Part shown: positions 9,130 to 20,470 of the stretch, piece by piece
How positions within the stretch are numbered: position 1 is the first letter of the stretch
How the letters are laid out: each line of letters opens with the position of its first letter
From: Endomychus coccineus
Taxonomy: Eukaryota; Arthropoda; Insecta; Coleoptera; Endomychidae
Reading direction: 5' to 3'
Length of the DNA: 64,000 nt
Assembly: GCA_958510875.1 (NCBI GenBank)
Contig: OY294070.1
Coordinates: 22,993,631-23,057,630 of the forward strand
The notes under the pieces: generated by a model
Databases searched by the model: none
What the model was told of the DNA's origin: nothing
What the model saw: only the letters and a program-made list of their open reading frames with translations
Program-made: the position numbers and the translations under genes

Positions 9130-10467
9130 ACGCCTCTTTGGTATGGTGGCCTTAAATACAACAAAGAGGGACCATGACAAGACTAATCAAGGTCCAGAGA
9201 CCAAGACATGTTTTGGGATCACAGGGGCCATTAAATCTACGCTCACTGCAGCAATGAAGACACTACTGGGATTACCTCCCCTACGATTGGTAATCCAAGG
9301 CTTGATGCTTCTAGAATACAAAATTTACCGGAGAATGTTCACATTGGGCCAGGACACATGAGCATTATGGAAATCGTGACCAGGGACGTGTTAGGCATGA
9401 GAACAGATCACATTTCAAAGCGGTACTCTTGTAACAACATATTCAGGGTTTCAATAACAGAAAGGACTGAGTAGGAACATACAATCCTGGGCGATATTCT
9501 ACAGGGAAAGACGGGTATAAGACTGAAAAAGGTGCAGGTGCAGAAGTATACTCAAGAAACCCAAAGACGGGCTTGAGCTATTCATTGGGTAAACACACCT
9601 CTGTCTTCCAAGCAGAGGTATATTCAATCTCTAATGTGTGAAGGAAAACAATCGAAGAGCCATCGACGATGAGCAGATCCACATATTGACAGACAGACAA
9701 TGCAAGGCAATGAAAAGTCAGGAAGTGACATCCCGTCTGGTATTGACATGCAAAAAAGAACTTGAAATACTGGCATACCGAATCCGCGTTAAGCTGATTT
9801 GGGTGCCAGGACATCAGGAAACGACAGGCAATGGAAAAGTCAACGAAGTTGCTCCAGATCCAGAACAGACCACGGGTGTACCAAAACGTACAGCACGAAG
9901 GTTTGTAGAAGACTGGATCATAGAAAACCACAAAGAATACTGGGAAAAAAATCAACTACCGCACTAAATAGGGAAAAGTAAAAGTCGTAACCGGGCTCAT
10001 GACTGGCCAAGTGCCAGATGACTGGCCAAGTGCCAGTAAAAGGGCAACTAAACAAAATGGGACTGTACAATGGCAGTCTGACATTCAGAATTTGCGGTAA
10101 GGATACAGAAACAGTGACACACATACTGTGTAAATACAAGCCACTGGATCGCAAAAGACAGTCAATTTTTGGAAAGCCTAACGGCGAACCAGAATTATAC
10201 AGTTCCCACCCAGTAAAGGACTTGTACAAACTCGTACAAGGTACAAGAATACTCGAGTGGATACCGTAAAGAAACAAAACATACGCGAGATACAATGGGC
10301 CAGCAGGCCCAAGTATCACCGGAGGCAATAGCCAGATAAGCCTACAAAAGGGGTGAAGTTTTTAGTGAGTATGCCTGGAATGGTGACTCTCATAGTAGAC
10401 CATGAGACTCAAAGGCTCATAACCTCCCCATAAAGGGTTCTCTTCACCTCCGCAACAACAACAAAAA
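9130..10467 (+). mobile_element. Second I/LOA-like LINE fragment with RNase H
   Basis: The order is the same as in the 5.5-6.9 kb copy. RT thumb remnant at 9140-9360: TCFGITGAIKSTLTAAMKTL then LGLPPLRLVIQG. RNase H at 9638-9967: HILTDRQCKAMKSQEVTSRL then VKLIWVPGHQETTGNGK, so the Asp of TDRQ and the WVPGH block survive. Tail at 10018-10269: CGKDTETVTHILCKY. The element ends in a CAACAACAAC/A-rich tail near 10440-10467. Frames are broken several times. A 19-base tandem duplication (9999-10017 and 10018-10036) separates the RNase H from the tail. I found no convincing target duplication. Confidence 0.8.
9638..9967 (+). pseudogene. LINE RNase H domain (better preserved copy)
   Basis: A 109-codon open frame covers the second half of an RNase H fold. 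It has ILTDRQCKAMKSQ (the SDSQAA block with Asp kept), SRLVLTCKKELEILA, VKLIWVPGHQETTGNGK (the W.PGH.G..GNE block, with the last acidic position reading Lys) and a basic linker. The first half with the catalytic Asp and Glu lies upstream (about 9480-9640) in a broken frame. In LINEs this domain removes RNA from the RNA:DNA hybrid. Confidence 0.75.
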
Positions 10468-11475
10468 AGGAATATTTGTACTATAATAATTATAGGTACA
10501 CCTCATTTAACATTTGAACTTATAACATTTATTTTCAAATCAATGGAAATTTTGAGAATGTGTATTAATAGATTATTAACTATCAATAATGAAAAGTCTC
10601 CCCGTTTCCCTTCTCCTATGATTCAATTGTAAATATTATTCTTAGGGAAGTGTAATGAATATCGTGAAGGGTGTCAAGAGTAAACATGAAATTAAGCTAC
10701 AGAGTTAAGTAAGTACGTCGGTCCCTTGATCGGTTATTTCTTGTTGGGAGCTTACATATGTCCAGATAATTCCTTTTCAACTGTTTGTAGAAACACTCCA
10801 GTCAAGTGTCACACACAATTCTACAAACAAGGGGAGCTGAACGTGGTCCTGAAGCTTGTTTAATGAACAAGTATTCATCAAATTTGTTGAACATACTCAT
10901 TGAGATTTGTAGTAGATAGTTAAGTTCAAAATCAGCAATGAACGTTGTAATATTTAATAAGTTAACGATGGTTATAATGCTGCTTGAGCCAGGTATGAAC
11001 TATATGTAAATCTGGCAATAGATCACAGGAACACATATGTTTACTATATTTTTCGTCTCGCTAAGCACTGAGCGTCTATATCACATTAATTTCAATCAAA
11101 ATTGTCTACGTTGTAACAACGAACGAAACATGAAAATTTGAAGTAGTAACACTTTGATGAGTAAAGTTATATGTATTACAAAATCACTACAAAGAAATGT
11201 TTCTATAGTTGAGAGTGCCTTTACTCTAGAAAGAAACTAAGATATCTAACCCTTTTTGCGTAGTAGGTATAAAGTTTAACAGATGTGTTTGAGATATTTA
11301 TGACTACGATAGTTGAACTAAAATGCATGATTTATTGTATCGCGTTCTACCTACATATTTTGATGATGTTCGGTACTTTTATTCCTATTAGGACTTCCAT
11401 ATCCATACTCGGGATCACCAACCAGCCTGGAGTGCAGTGCTTAAGCAATCTCGCGCTTTAGATGATGTGAATTTG
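10468..11475. other. No gene seen
   Basis: AT-rich, with no domain or repeat structure that I can support. A short stretch near 11028-11056 (ACACATATGTTTACTATATTTTTCGTCT, here split in two by a few changes) resembles the end of a PLE-A terminal repeat as at 7785. Confidence 0.4.
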
Positions 11476-11479
11476 TGTT

Positions 11480-12180
11480 CAAACGTCTTCTGAGATAGGC
11501 ATTCGTATTTTTCTTGAAGGTTTGGATGTTATAGACATAGGGAAAAACCTCACTAGTTAAAGAGTTCCAAAACTTTGCTGTTCGTTAAAAAAATGAAGTC
11601 TGAATGTGAGCAGTACTCCAGGACAGGTCAAATATGGGGTTTGTAGATTATGAAGATGGAAAGTAGTTCTTGGCACGGATTAGAAAACCAAGGTTTTGTA
11701 TCATATATTATTATATTAGGGATAGTGGGATCCGCCTTCCTGGAGGAGAAGCAAGCTTGAGTTTTGGTTGTATCAAACTCTACTAGATTATCAGATCCTC
11801 ATTTCAAAATTTTTGCCAGATCCCCATTATTGCGTCAACCTGTCCCTGTCTCGCTCCTCTGACTTCACTGATGGTATAGAGGCTCCAGATGAGAAAGCGG
11901 TATGAAGATGTATAATCATCTGCAAAGCTGTGGACGAGACATAAGGTCACTTCCAGCAGATCGTCGATATGGAACAGAAACAAAGTTGGTGCCAAGACAG
12001 GTCCCTGTGGAACACCAGCATTGATAGCCATTACATCGGAAGATACTCCGTCAACCACCACATGGAGTGATCTATCTGAGAGAAGACTGGATAGGAAGCG
12101 GTTAACCATATGACGGAAGGCTTTGGTGCCAGACTTGGTCGAATGCTTTGGAGATATCCAATGATACTATCAACAAATGA
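11480..12180 (-). pseudogene. Jockey-like LINE RT and C-terminus
   Basis: Minus strand. Near 12130-12180 the reading LDISKAFDQVWHQSLPSYG carries motif A. The 101-codon open frame 11804-12109 has NRFLSSLLSDRSLHVVVDGV, then INAGVPQGPVLAPTLFLFHI and HSFADDYTSS, which are motif B (PQG) and the FADD active site. Further on (11600-11700) are VLEYCSH-type remnants and, at 11515-11600, the terminal block AKFWNSLTSEVFPYVYN. The same family is present at 19641-19980 and 47080-47235. Frameshifts make it inactive. Confidence 0.8.
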
Positions 12181-12439
12181 GATAATGGTGGTTTATTTAG
12201 TCCTCCTCACATCAATCTTTACGAATGTTCAGCATCCTTGAGTGAACATTTTCTAGTGACCACTCAACTACAAAAAGACAGCTCTGCTGCAACATTTTGC
12301 TAATGATTATCCCATCTCGGGTTGTGGATCCTTAGGTAAGAGGAAAACTGGATGTAAAGGGTTCTACACATTCTCATCTTCACTGTGCAGCTTATTACGT
12401 GTGACGTTATGTCTGAGTAATAAACTGGGATAATCTTAA

Positions 12440-12845
12440 ACCAGTTAGAGAACGATGAAATGGATTTGCAAGATTGTCAGTCACAATCCTTCAACAACGC
12501 TGCTTTGACGGCGGGACACAAAATAGGTGTTCAACTAAGAATCGTTGAGAAGAACCATGTGGCAGTTTCCGTGAACTGTGATGATAATCATTCGCTCAAC
12601 TTGGTTAGTGTTAACTCAGCTAAACACGATGTAAAGATGGTCACATTTTTCGAAACTATTCAAGCCCCTTACGTGATTATTCCCCGTCCACTCAACGCTG
12701 GGAAAAACTCATAAACGCTGCGCTCACTGTTGTTGAATCGGAGTCTACAACAAGATGGATGATGCATGGTGTAACGTAGACTACTGAGATAAAAAGTGAC
12801 GTCAGGCAACTGTACAACCGTATATTGACTACTTGGATTTTTGAG
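12440..12845 (+). pseudogene. hAT-like transposase fragment (ZMYM1/DUF4371 type)
   Basis: The open frame at 12460-12714 reads MDLQDCQSQSFNNAALTAGH, KIGVQLRIVEKNH and NCDDNHSLNLVSVNSAKHDV. This matches the block C.GQ.YDNA..M.GK..GVQARI...N......PC..HSLNLV..DA. of ZMYM1-like hAT transposases. The Asp of YDNA reads Asn. In a second frame just downstream, STQRWEKLINAALTVVESES leads to TTRW, the typical FS.STQRWE.L......LS.TRW block. One frameshift near 12690 therefore splits the protein. The N-terminal zinc finger and the C-terminal dimerisation region are absent. Confidence 0.7.
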
Positions 12846-12911
12846 TGCTCATTCCCATTCCGAAAAGTTTGCAAGATCCGAACATACTCTTTTATTGCCA
12901 TCCGTCTATAA

Positions 12912-13362
12912 CATAGACCTATTATCCTAAGGAGACAGAGTTGTTTACATTTAACCACGATCAGACATTGCCAAATTTTGGGCCACTCAGACCCCTGTAT
13001 ATTACAAGTATGTCCATATGGAATGTGATGTTGCCGGATTAGTTGTTCTGTGTGCCGGATTGAGATTTGTAATTATTATAAAAACGTCCATAGCACCTTT
13101 TATGAATGGGGATTTTGTTCTGTACTTCACAATTTGACAGCTTCCGTATTTCTCGTAGCTATTTCGGAGCGGTGTTGCCTTACAAGTGGTACCAAGTTTT
13201 CAATCATAGTTACAGCGTTGCCAATAAGGAGTAATTATGGCTCGACGACAAAGAGGTCCGTTGGTTTTCCTTGTCATACTTCATGTAATCATGTCAACAA
13301 ACAAGTCAAATGGAGTTTTATGAATGAGATGTTTCATCTCCTTAGGATAATAGGTCTATGAT
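12912..13362. repeat. Inverted repeat, 24-25 bp arms about 400 bp apart
   Basis: CATAGACCTATTATCCTAAG GAGA at about 12913-12936 is the reverse complement of 13338-13361. Outside the arms the similarity is weak (GTCTATAACATAGACC against GGTCTATGATCTATAC). It could be the ends of a small non-autonomous DNA element or a local inversion scar within the hAT debris. Confidence 0.5.
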
Positions 13363-13471
13363 CTATACAATAAAACGTAATTACGACTAACCGTTCAAAA
13401 TGATTCATTATGTAGTGAAAATTCACCATATCCCGCTAAACTGAGGCGAGAAACAAATGAACTTGATTGTA

Positions 13472-14438
13472 CCGGGATATCAAAAATTATCTTGGTCAAG
13501 GGTGGTTGTGGAATCTGAAACGTGTGTCTTACTTTACCTTTGAAATAATTATGTCATAATTAATTTGAAGTTTCTAAAAGTGCGCAATTTCGCAAATTTA
13601 TACGAATATTGTAACACTCAGAAGTCTTTAGCGCTTTGGACTCCGGGATTTTCACGTGGCCTATCGAAATTAGAAGGTTCGAATTATCTAAAAACATAAT
13701 TGCATGAACGCCAGACGTCCTATGTAATTAGCTACGAACGAAATCATTTTGACATATGCCTCGAGGAGCTCGCTGCGCGTAAGTTAGAGTTTATACATTT
13801 TACCTCGGTCTTGTTAATTTGGGGTCGTTTCTTGCCCCGTGTGACCGGCGCAAGTTGTAATAAAGTGTTTTTGGCTATGGGCCGCTAGCTTTCACCCGCT
13901 TCGTGTATATTTTAGTCGCGAGAAAATTCCCTTTGGGACGTCGCACGTTAGACGCGCGTAGCTGAGATCTGAGAATAGCTCAAACTGTTTTAATTAAATT
14001 TTCCTATTTAATGGACATTTATCGCAAAAAGAAGGGCCGTCAGGCACGGTCCGATACTAAATCTAACTACATCGAGCGAAAACGGCACGCGAAAAGTCGT
14101 CGTAAAGCCGTATTAGGTATAACCAATTTGCACTTTTCTAATTCGCGTGCTACGGGCTTCTCACGTGAACGTCATTCGATTTACGGAAAATTAACTATTT
14201 CAAAACAGTTTTTGACCCGGATTGTGGCTATCACGACCTCTAAAAAGGTTCAAAGTTCACATAATTATTTCATAACTTGTAGTTCATTATTGTTTTACAA
14301 CTGAAATAAATAGGTATGAAATTTGTAGGTTATTGATGATGTCAGTGTGATAGTGACATAATTATTTCAAACGTAAAGTAAGACACACGTTTTAGATTCC
14401 ACAACCACCCTTGACCAAGATAATTTTTGATATCCCGG
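13472..14438 (+). mobile_element. Non-autonomous DNA transposon with 85-bp TIRs and TA target duplication
   Basis: The left TIR 13472-13556 and right TIR 14354-14438 are inverse copies that differ at only about two positions. Both start CCGGGATATCAAAAATTATC. TA dinucleotides flank both ends (13470-13471 and 14439-14440), the target pattern of Tc1/mariner-type elements. The 800-base interior is GC-richer than the surroundings and codes for no recognisable transposase. High TIR identity implies a fairly recent insertion compared with the other elements here. Confidence 0.8.
14011..14304 (+). CDS. Short basic ORF inside the TIR element, function unknown
   Basis: 97 codons from ATG to TGA, beginning MDIYRKKKGRQARSDTKSNY and followed by IERKRHAKSRRKAVLG. 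It is strongly Lys/Arg-rich in the first 40 residues, which would suit nucleic-acid binding. No family is recognised. It lies wholly between the two TIRs, so it is either captured host sequence or chance coding in a non-autonomous element. A second, shorter open frame (13700-13888) lies in the same interior. I do not assign a function. Confidence 0.25.
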   Translation: MDIYRKKKGRQARSDTKSNYIERKRHAKSRRKAVLGITNLHFSNSRATGFSRERHSIYGKLTISKQFLTRIVAITTSKKVQSSHNYFITCSSLLFYN

Positions 14439-14490
14439 TACATTGTCAATGGGGGCGCAATTACAACCCTTTTCATGGGCGTCATTTCAC

Positions 14491-14505
14491 TTAGTTACGC
14501 CACTG
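14491..14505 (-). repeat. Single hAT-type terminus CAGTGGCGTAACTAA
   Basis: Read on the minus strand this 15-mer closely matches the TIR of the hAT-like element at 58169 (CAGTGGCGTAGATAA). It would mark the right edge of an element extending leftward (14440-14505 has GGGGGCGCAATTAC, compare the GGGGGCGCACGAG of the 58-kb copy). The other end was not found. Confidence 0.35.
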
Positions 14506-15229
14506 ACACCTCGTATCTTGCTATATTCTGAAATACATTCGGATGAGTAAGAAACACATGACCGAGAAATAATCTACATATTTCCTACGAGGATGTTCAT
14601 AACACGCAGCACCTAGCTGAATGTGATTGATAAATGACCCCCAGAGGCTCGGCCATATTTTTGTTCTATGATATTCTTCAACGTAACATATTACGTAACC
14701 TCGGAATAATAAATAACCAAGTTTACGAGCATTTCCCTATAAGAGGTGAGGATAGAAAACGTTAGAAAGCTCTCTATCATTATTTTATCTCGTTGATCCT
14801 GGGGGCTCAGCATGTGCGAAGACCGAAAAATCTACGCCAATCAAGTGTCACTTTGACGGGCACGCGGAGGAAGTCTATGAGGATTTACGTCATATACCCA
14901 CTTATCAACCGTTCGACCTACGTCAATTCTTTCATACCAAATTCCACTGTTGACGAAAGGAATGTCTTAGGTGATTTGTGGTGAAACTGTTATTGCTCAT
15001 TAGTCAAATAAAATTAGTATACAGGATGTCCGAAAACTCAATCGCCTCCCTTAAAGGCCTGATAGACCAGTTCATGTACGACCAAAATGATCAGTAAGAA
15101 AAGCTGTGATCAAATAATCACGTGACTTTCATGTATCGTTAATGTTGGTGAAGTTAAATACTAATCACTCTACCAATTTCATATTGAACTTACGGAAATT
15201 TTATTTTTTAAGGGTTTTTAACATTCATT

Positions 15230-16164
15230 TTATTTCTCAATATAATCTCCTTGTAGCCCAATACAGTTCGTCCAAAGTTTTTCTAATTTTTCGATTCCTT
15301 CCAAATAATACGATTTCGGCAATCCTTCAAAATAATCGTTTGCTTCAGTGATGACCTCATCATTGGAGCCAAATCTCTTTTCGCCGAGCCTATCTCCAAG
15401 TTTGTGAATAGATAAAAATCGCAGGGGGCCAAATCTGGAAAATATGGTGGTTGACCAAACAATTCGTAGCGCAAATCATGCAATTTTGCCATTGCGCGGC
15501 CACTTTCTCATCAAATCGGCGTCGAATCAATCCAACAGTTCTGCATTAAAAATGCCGGAGATCGTTTGCGTGTGAGTCCCAAAAAACTGTCGCCATTACT
15601 TTTTGGCCGTTAATCCCACTATAGCCGTTTTCGGCTTCGATTCACCAGGGCAAGTCCACTGTTTCGACTGTTCTTTGGTCTCTGATGTGTTGTGATGAAT
15701 CCATGTTTCGTCCACGGTTACGAAACGGCGCAAAAAGTCCTTCTTATCGCGCTTGAATATCGCCAAGGTCGCGCTTGTTTTCAACAGAGAGTAAATGCGG
15801 CAGATAGCTTTCTCAAATTCAAAAATTTATGCAAAATGTTCCGTACCCGTTCGGTTGAAATGCTCGTAGCCTCAGCAATCTCGTGCTCTTTGACTCGTCG
15901 ATCGTCCAATATCATACCATTGATTTTATCGACGGTTTTTGGCGTTGTAACCTCAATTGGACGACCAGAATATTCGACGTCCTTTGTGGTCATACTAGCA
16001 CAACGAAAACCAGTGAACACTTGTGAATCCTTCCAATCGATGGTGAAGTCCCCATAATGTTTAACAAGCGATGCTTTGGTTTGCGTAATGTTTTTTCCAT
16101 GCAAGAAATATTGCTTAATCAAGACGCGAAATTCACTTTTTTCTATGCTTACAAAAATCTCCAA
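15230..16164 (-). pseudogene. mariner transposase pseudogene lacking the second catalytic Asp
   Basis: N-terminal part (16164 to 15781): FRVLIKQYFLHGKNITQTKA, SGRPIEVTTPKTVDKINGMI and RVRNILHKFLNLRKLSA, the mariner paired helix-turn-helix region with the SGRP linker. Middle (15784 to 15596): FLRRFVTVDETWIHHNTSET with the first catalytic Asp (VDETW). The segment that should hold the HQDNAPAH motif is missing: RRFDEK runs almost directly into AMAKLHDLRYELFGQPPYF, so the second Asp is deleted. The end has PDLAPCDFYLF (third catalytic Asp, DD34D pattern) and DYFEGLPKSYYLEGIEKLEK, terminating at 15230. Several frameshifts. At about 935 bases it is shorter than the usual 1,040 or so. Confidence 0.85.
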
Positions 16165-16324
16165 GACTGCTTGCTTTCGACGGATGTCAAAACAGAACTA
16201 AATGACATATCGGTCTGAAAATTTTAACGCGTTCTAGTTAAAGATGACATCACAAATGTCACATGAGATTTTCGATTGTGGCGCCATCTATTTTATGTTT
16301 CAAAGACTTTTGACCCTGCCCTCG
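15230..16324 (-). mobile_element. mariner element, inactive
   Basis: Minus-strand mariner. The transposase remnant (15230-16164) is followed, on the plus-strand right, by a 5' untranslated region and a terminal repeat beginning CGAGGGCAGGGTCAAAAGTC (read on minus, 16305-16324) next to a TA at 16325-16326. The opposite terminal repeat left of 15230 was not identified with confidence. Confidence 0.75.
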
Positions 16325-16678
16325 TACAACTCATATATAATGTTAAACGGAATAAAACGTATAAGGAAAGGAAGAATATGAAAATGTATGTCGCTGCATT
16401 TTTTCGAAATAGCTGGCAATCAAATTATCTACAAAAGCTATAATCACTTATCTGACTGCTTGAGATATATTAAATATCTGATGGGTTTCAGAGGAGGTTG
16501 CAATGTATAGCATCCCACCTTTATTTGAACTGCTTTTGTCTCTCAAATATTATCCTAGATAATGGAAACGTGCCAATTGTTGTTGTTGATTTTCTTGGTG
16601 TTTTACGATTCTCTATTTGCAAAAAAATTAACAGGGTATCATATGTTATTGTACCTTTGAGACATTATTATACAGTGT

Positions 16679-17460
16679 GACACACAGGGGAAACACCCCT
16701 GTAAAATTTTGAACTAATAACCGATTTTAAGCAATTTTCCTTTCAATTGTCAAGTCTACTACGGGACAAAATTTAAAATGTTTATTCTAATTTTGAGGGC
16801 ATACTACGATACTTTTTCGTAGTCGATTTTCCCATTGACAAAATTACTACACCACTAGATTCAGAGTGCCTCCAAATAGCTGTGACCAAAACTTCATAAA
16901 AATTTATATTCATTAATAACAAAGCTATGACAACTTATAATTCGAAAACTCAGAAAGCTAACAATCACGAAAGAACATCATATATCAACAGATACTCATG
17001 AAAATTTATTTTCATTAATTGTAACAATAAACCATCCCTGGATGAACAAAATGTTTGAAATAACATAAAAATTTAATGAAAGTAACGGAATTACATTTAA
17101 CTTTACACCCAATTAACTATTAATAAAACTGAATAATTTAATAAGCTTAGCTTAATAAACATTTTGTTCATGCAGTGGTGGTTTATTGTTACAATTAATA
17201 AAAAATAATTTTTATGGCTATCTTCTGATAGTTCTTTTGTTACTTTTAGCTTTGTGAGTTTTCGAATTTTAAATAGTCGTAACTTTATTATTAATAAATG
17301 TATTTTCATGAAATTTAGGTCAGTTATTTGGAGAATGCTCTGAAAGTTGGAATAAACATTTCAAACTTTGTCCCGTGGTAGACCTTGTATTAAATGACAA
17401 TCGGAAAAAAATTGTTTAAAATCGGTTAATAACTAATAAATGGTACAGGGATCTTTCCAA
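16679..17460. repeat. Diverged foldback (palindromic) element
   Basis: The left half (16685-17056) and right half (17157-17455) are inverse copies with many changes. Landmark pairs are AACTAATAACCGATTTTAA / TTAAAATCGGTTAATAACTA, the GGGACAAA / TTTGTCCC block, and ATGAACAAAATGTTT (17042) / AAACATTTTGTTCAT (17157). The spacer is about 100 bases. No coding capacity. It resembles an old foldback or long-TIR MITE. Confidence 0.7.
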
Positions 17461-18845
17461 TCTAAATGGTTTAAACTGTATAATGAACCGTTACAAACAA
17501 AATTGGGTGCGTTACCTTATATATGAAATATCATCTTTTGTTTGTAATCTTGAATATAATTTACAAAAAATTTTAGTGTTTATCAAATGTTCGAAGGAAA
17601 AATAACCTTGTATATTCAGCTTCCTCGAGGGATATTCTCCGAAGCTGGAACTGAAGGGTTGCATTATGTGAAGTTATTCACATTGTAGCATGTGAAGATT
17701 CATTTATACTTCTAATTTGATAAAACAAGAAGGTCCCGATTCTCATTGTGATTTTCAATAAAATTATTATTTGAAAACAAAATTGTTGAGCAATATTCAG
17801 TTTCTTACATATGATTTGAAGGATACACATGGTACAACAATCATTTGGGGCTGAGATATAATCACTAGGTATTTTTGTGAATTTCATGATACAACAACTT
17901 GGTTTGCAGCATTTTGCTTTTTGATCATCACCTGGAAGCACAGCATCAGGTTTCGGTTATTTGCGATATATTTCGAGACCATGACATAAATTATCATTAT
18001 CTGTGAAGTTATAACTACAAAAACGGTCTTCAGTAGTTGAAATGAAGTCTTAACGTCGCATGATTCCCATCTATTTTTTCGTTAACCTTCATTTATTCTG
18101 ACAATTCAATTTTCTACACCAACACCCCAGAGTGAACACAGAAAAAAGACTGCATCTTAACACTTCAATGACGTCACTTGAATCTTAAAATGAGAATTTC
18201 GGTGTTGATTCTCGAAGTATCATCTATACCAACGTGATCCTTATAGTGCATTTTCAATACCCTACATCCGACATTCTATGCAAAGTATCAGCTTCCTATA
18301 ATGAGTTGGGCGTTTATTGAAAAATTATCAGTTCCGATTACAACAAGAAGTTGTCATACTTTTTATTCGGGTGGCCTGTATATAGATTAGTGCACGTTGC
18401 ATTCTCATACGAGCCATAAATTACCCATTGTTGTTGAACAGTTATTTGATAAAAGGGTACTATAAAATGGAGCCATTACTTATTCATAGTTTATTTCCGA
18501 TAATAGCTAGCAGTGAATAATTTACTCATTCAAGCTGAAAATAACAATTAAAGTTTTTTATTATATTATTCAATAATTCTATAACAAACTGGATTCCTTT
18601 GTTTTGCATGGAAACAATAGTTCATATAACAATAACTAATCTATTGCTCTATATAATAAAATTCGATCAAAACCAGCAAGTTTTGGATGAAAAATAATCC
18701 AAAATTCGTATGAGAATGTGATATAATACAAACTCTGCCGTAGGAGGATGGATGTATTGATATTGGTTGAGATGGTAGTTCAGTGCGCTTAGCCAAAGAC
18801 CCTTGTACACTATCCTCTGCTACGTTTTTCATAGGATATTTGGAT
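17461..18845. other. No gene seen
   Basis: AT-rich sequence with only short, unsupported open frames on both strands. Confidence 0.5.
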
Positions 18846-18849
18846 ACCC

Positions 18850-19270
18850 CGCTGCTCATCAGAATCCTAAGTTCTGTTTAACGCTTAGATCCTTTATGTC
18901 ATCGGCCGTGAAGATCCCCGGACTTAAGACAGGTAAACTTGGTTCGAATGAGCGCAGAACATTCACAAACAAAGTGGGTTGACGACTCTACTTTGTTACC
19001 CTCGCATGTCATACAGAAGGGAGATACCTGTAAAGATCTCGGAGATTATCCTGATGCTTTGCCTACTCAGCGTGAGTGCCTCGCTTGCCCACAGGCCTAC
19101 CTCATGGCCAACCAGCGCTTTAGCAGTTCAGCACCTGTCAATGTTTCTCCATGCTGAGGCATGTTCATCTCTCAGATGGTTCCGCAATATCTGCATACCC
19201 CGTTGTAGGGGATATCAACAACGGGGTCTTAAGGACCGTCCAATCTGGCTGGATGGATGTAACGAAATTT
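18850..19270 (-). pseudogene. I/LOA-like LINE C-terminal tail
   Basis: In a broken minus-strand frame, FCMTCEGNKVESSTHFVCEC appears, matching the C-x2-C..H-x3-C-x-C zinc-binding tail of RNase H-bearing LINEs, with ALIRTKFTCL after it. Upstream on that strand (19160-19270) are remnants around the tail's leading linker. It is a third, more decayed relative of the elements at 5.5 and 9.1 kb. Confidence 0.6.
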
Positions 19271-19284
19271 TCACTGATGTATAT

Positions 19285-19640
19285 CTGGAGTGATGATAAG
19301 CTTAATTCAAAAAAAGTAGGCCTTCTTTGTCTCCCTTTCCTGGACAATATTTTTCTAAGCAAACTTCAAACATCTATAAGATCAAAATTAAATCAGTTCC
19401 CAAAATTTTGACATAAATATGTCGATGATATTTTCAGAAAACCTACTCAAACGAGTTATATTCCAGAGAATTCATGTACACCAATTAATTATAAAATGTC
19501 TTGTATAGATTATTAAACGTTCCTTTGAACCAGAAAAAATATAACAACGAAGTTGACAAACTTCAACAAATAGAGACGGACAATGGTTACAATGACAAAT
19601 CATTGATCAATAAGTTAATTTCATTGACCTCTCTAGGACA
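19285..19640 (+). pseudogene. PLE reverse transcriptase fragment
   Basis: The frame reads LPFLDNIFLSKLQTSIRSKL, corresponding to the PLE motif (GLPMGSPLSP.LA.IFM), then after a stop KYVDDIFRKPTQTSYIPEN with the YVDD active site. It then continues HRLLNVPLNQKKYNNEVDKL and QIETDNGYNDKSLINKLIS, the RT thumb that also occurs at 43430-43530. Internal deletions have removed most of the palm between YVDD and RKPT. It runs in frame into the LINE fragment at 19641. Confidence 0.75.
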
Positions 19641-19980
19641 TTGTAGAAAGGTAGGAGATCTCTACCTTCTCTATAGGTATTTCCATGATCGGCGTTCAAC
19701 TCGTCTGTTGTCCCTTCTCTTCATTGTCAAGCTCGAGACTTGCAGATATTCTTCCTACCAGACATCATATTTTTATCGAACAGCGAAGTTGTGGAACTCT
19801 TTAACTAGTGAGGTCTTTCTCTGTGCCTGTAACCTCCAAACCTTCGAGAAGAATTCGAAAAAAAGATATGAAGGTATCGTTGAGACCGACGAATATTTTA
19901 ATTTTTCATCTGAATCCTGCCTAATGTTCATATTTATGTTTTGTTCACTTCTATTTCTCAAGTACAGTGGAAATTGTTGA
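19641..19980 (+). pseudogene. Jockey-like LINE C-terminus
   Basis: The sequence SLGHCRKVGDLYLLYRYFHD, then SSYQTSYFYRTAKLWNSLTS and EVFLCACNLQTFEKNSKKRY, is the conserved end of Jockey-type pol proteins (LGHRR.V..L.L.YRY, RT..LWNSLP..VFP..YN...FK). It matches the minus-strand copy ending at 11515. It ends in TGA at 19978-19980. Because the PLE thumb upstream is in the same frame, the two form a 159-codon chimeric ORF (19501-19980). Confidence 0.75.
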
Positions 19981-20159
19981 ATTTATTAATCACTTACTAA
20001 ATTTTATCATTGGTAATAGTCGAGTCAATTTAGCAAAAAACCTCGGAATTTTTTCCAAACAGACCAATCAACTTAATTTTTTTTGCAAATCGTTCCCGGA
20101 CGGAGACTGAACTTTAAGATCTAGTCGCTCGACCATTTTTCACCAGTCAAACCGGAAAT

Positions 20160-20470
20160 TCGCCAATTTTCATGGGAAAATTTATTGTAAAATTTGTAAA
20201 ATTGGTAAGTATTGCCAAAAATGGCTGGGAAATTCCACTCGGGGGTTTTCGGGGTCGCTGATCACGATTCCGAAGTTAGATTCACTATTTTCGACCGCAG
20301 TATCTAGAAATTGGCCAATTATATGTCTGAAAAATAGCCAAATTTAATAATTTCGTAATTTTTGTTGAAAATGACTAAAACATTTCACTCGGGAGTTTTC
20401 GAGGTCGCTGATCACGATTCCGAAGTTGGATTTACAATTTTCCACCGCGGTAGCTAGAAATTAACCAACT
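20160..20470 (+). repeat. Two tandem ~150-bp units with the shared GGTCGCTGATCACGATTCCG motif
   Basis: Units with CACTCGGGGGTTTTCG, GGGTCGCTGATCACGATTCC (20251-20282 and 20401-20432), GAAGTT.GATT, TTTTC.ACCGC.GTA.CTAGAAATT. The core motif also occurs in the foldbacks at 24.6 and 36.0 kb. A further degenerate unit may precede (20085-20130). Confidence 0.75.

Noticed and set aside
18845..18870. CTGATGAG on the minus strand near 18855
   Set aside because: No GAAA core or stem II follows.
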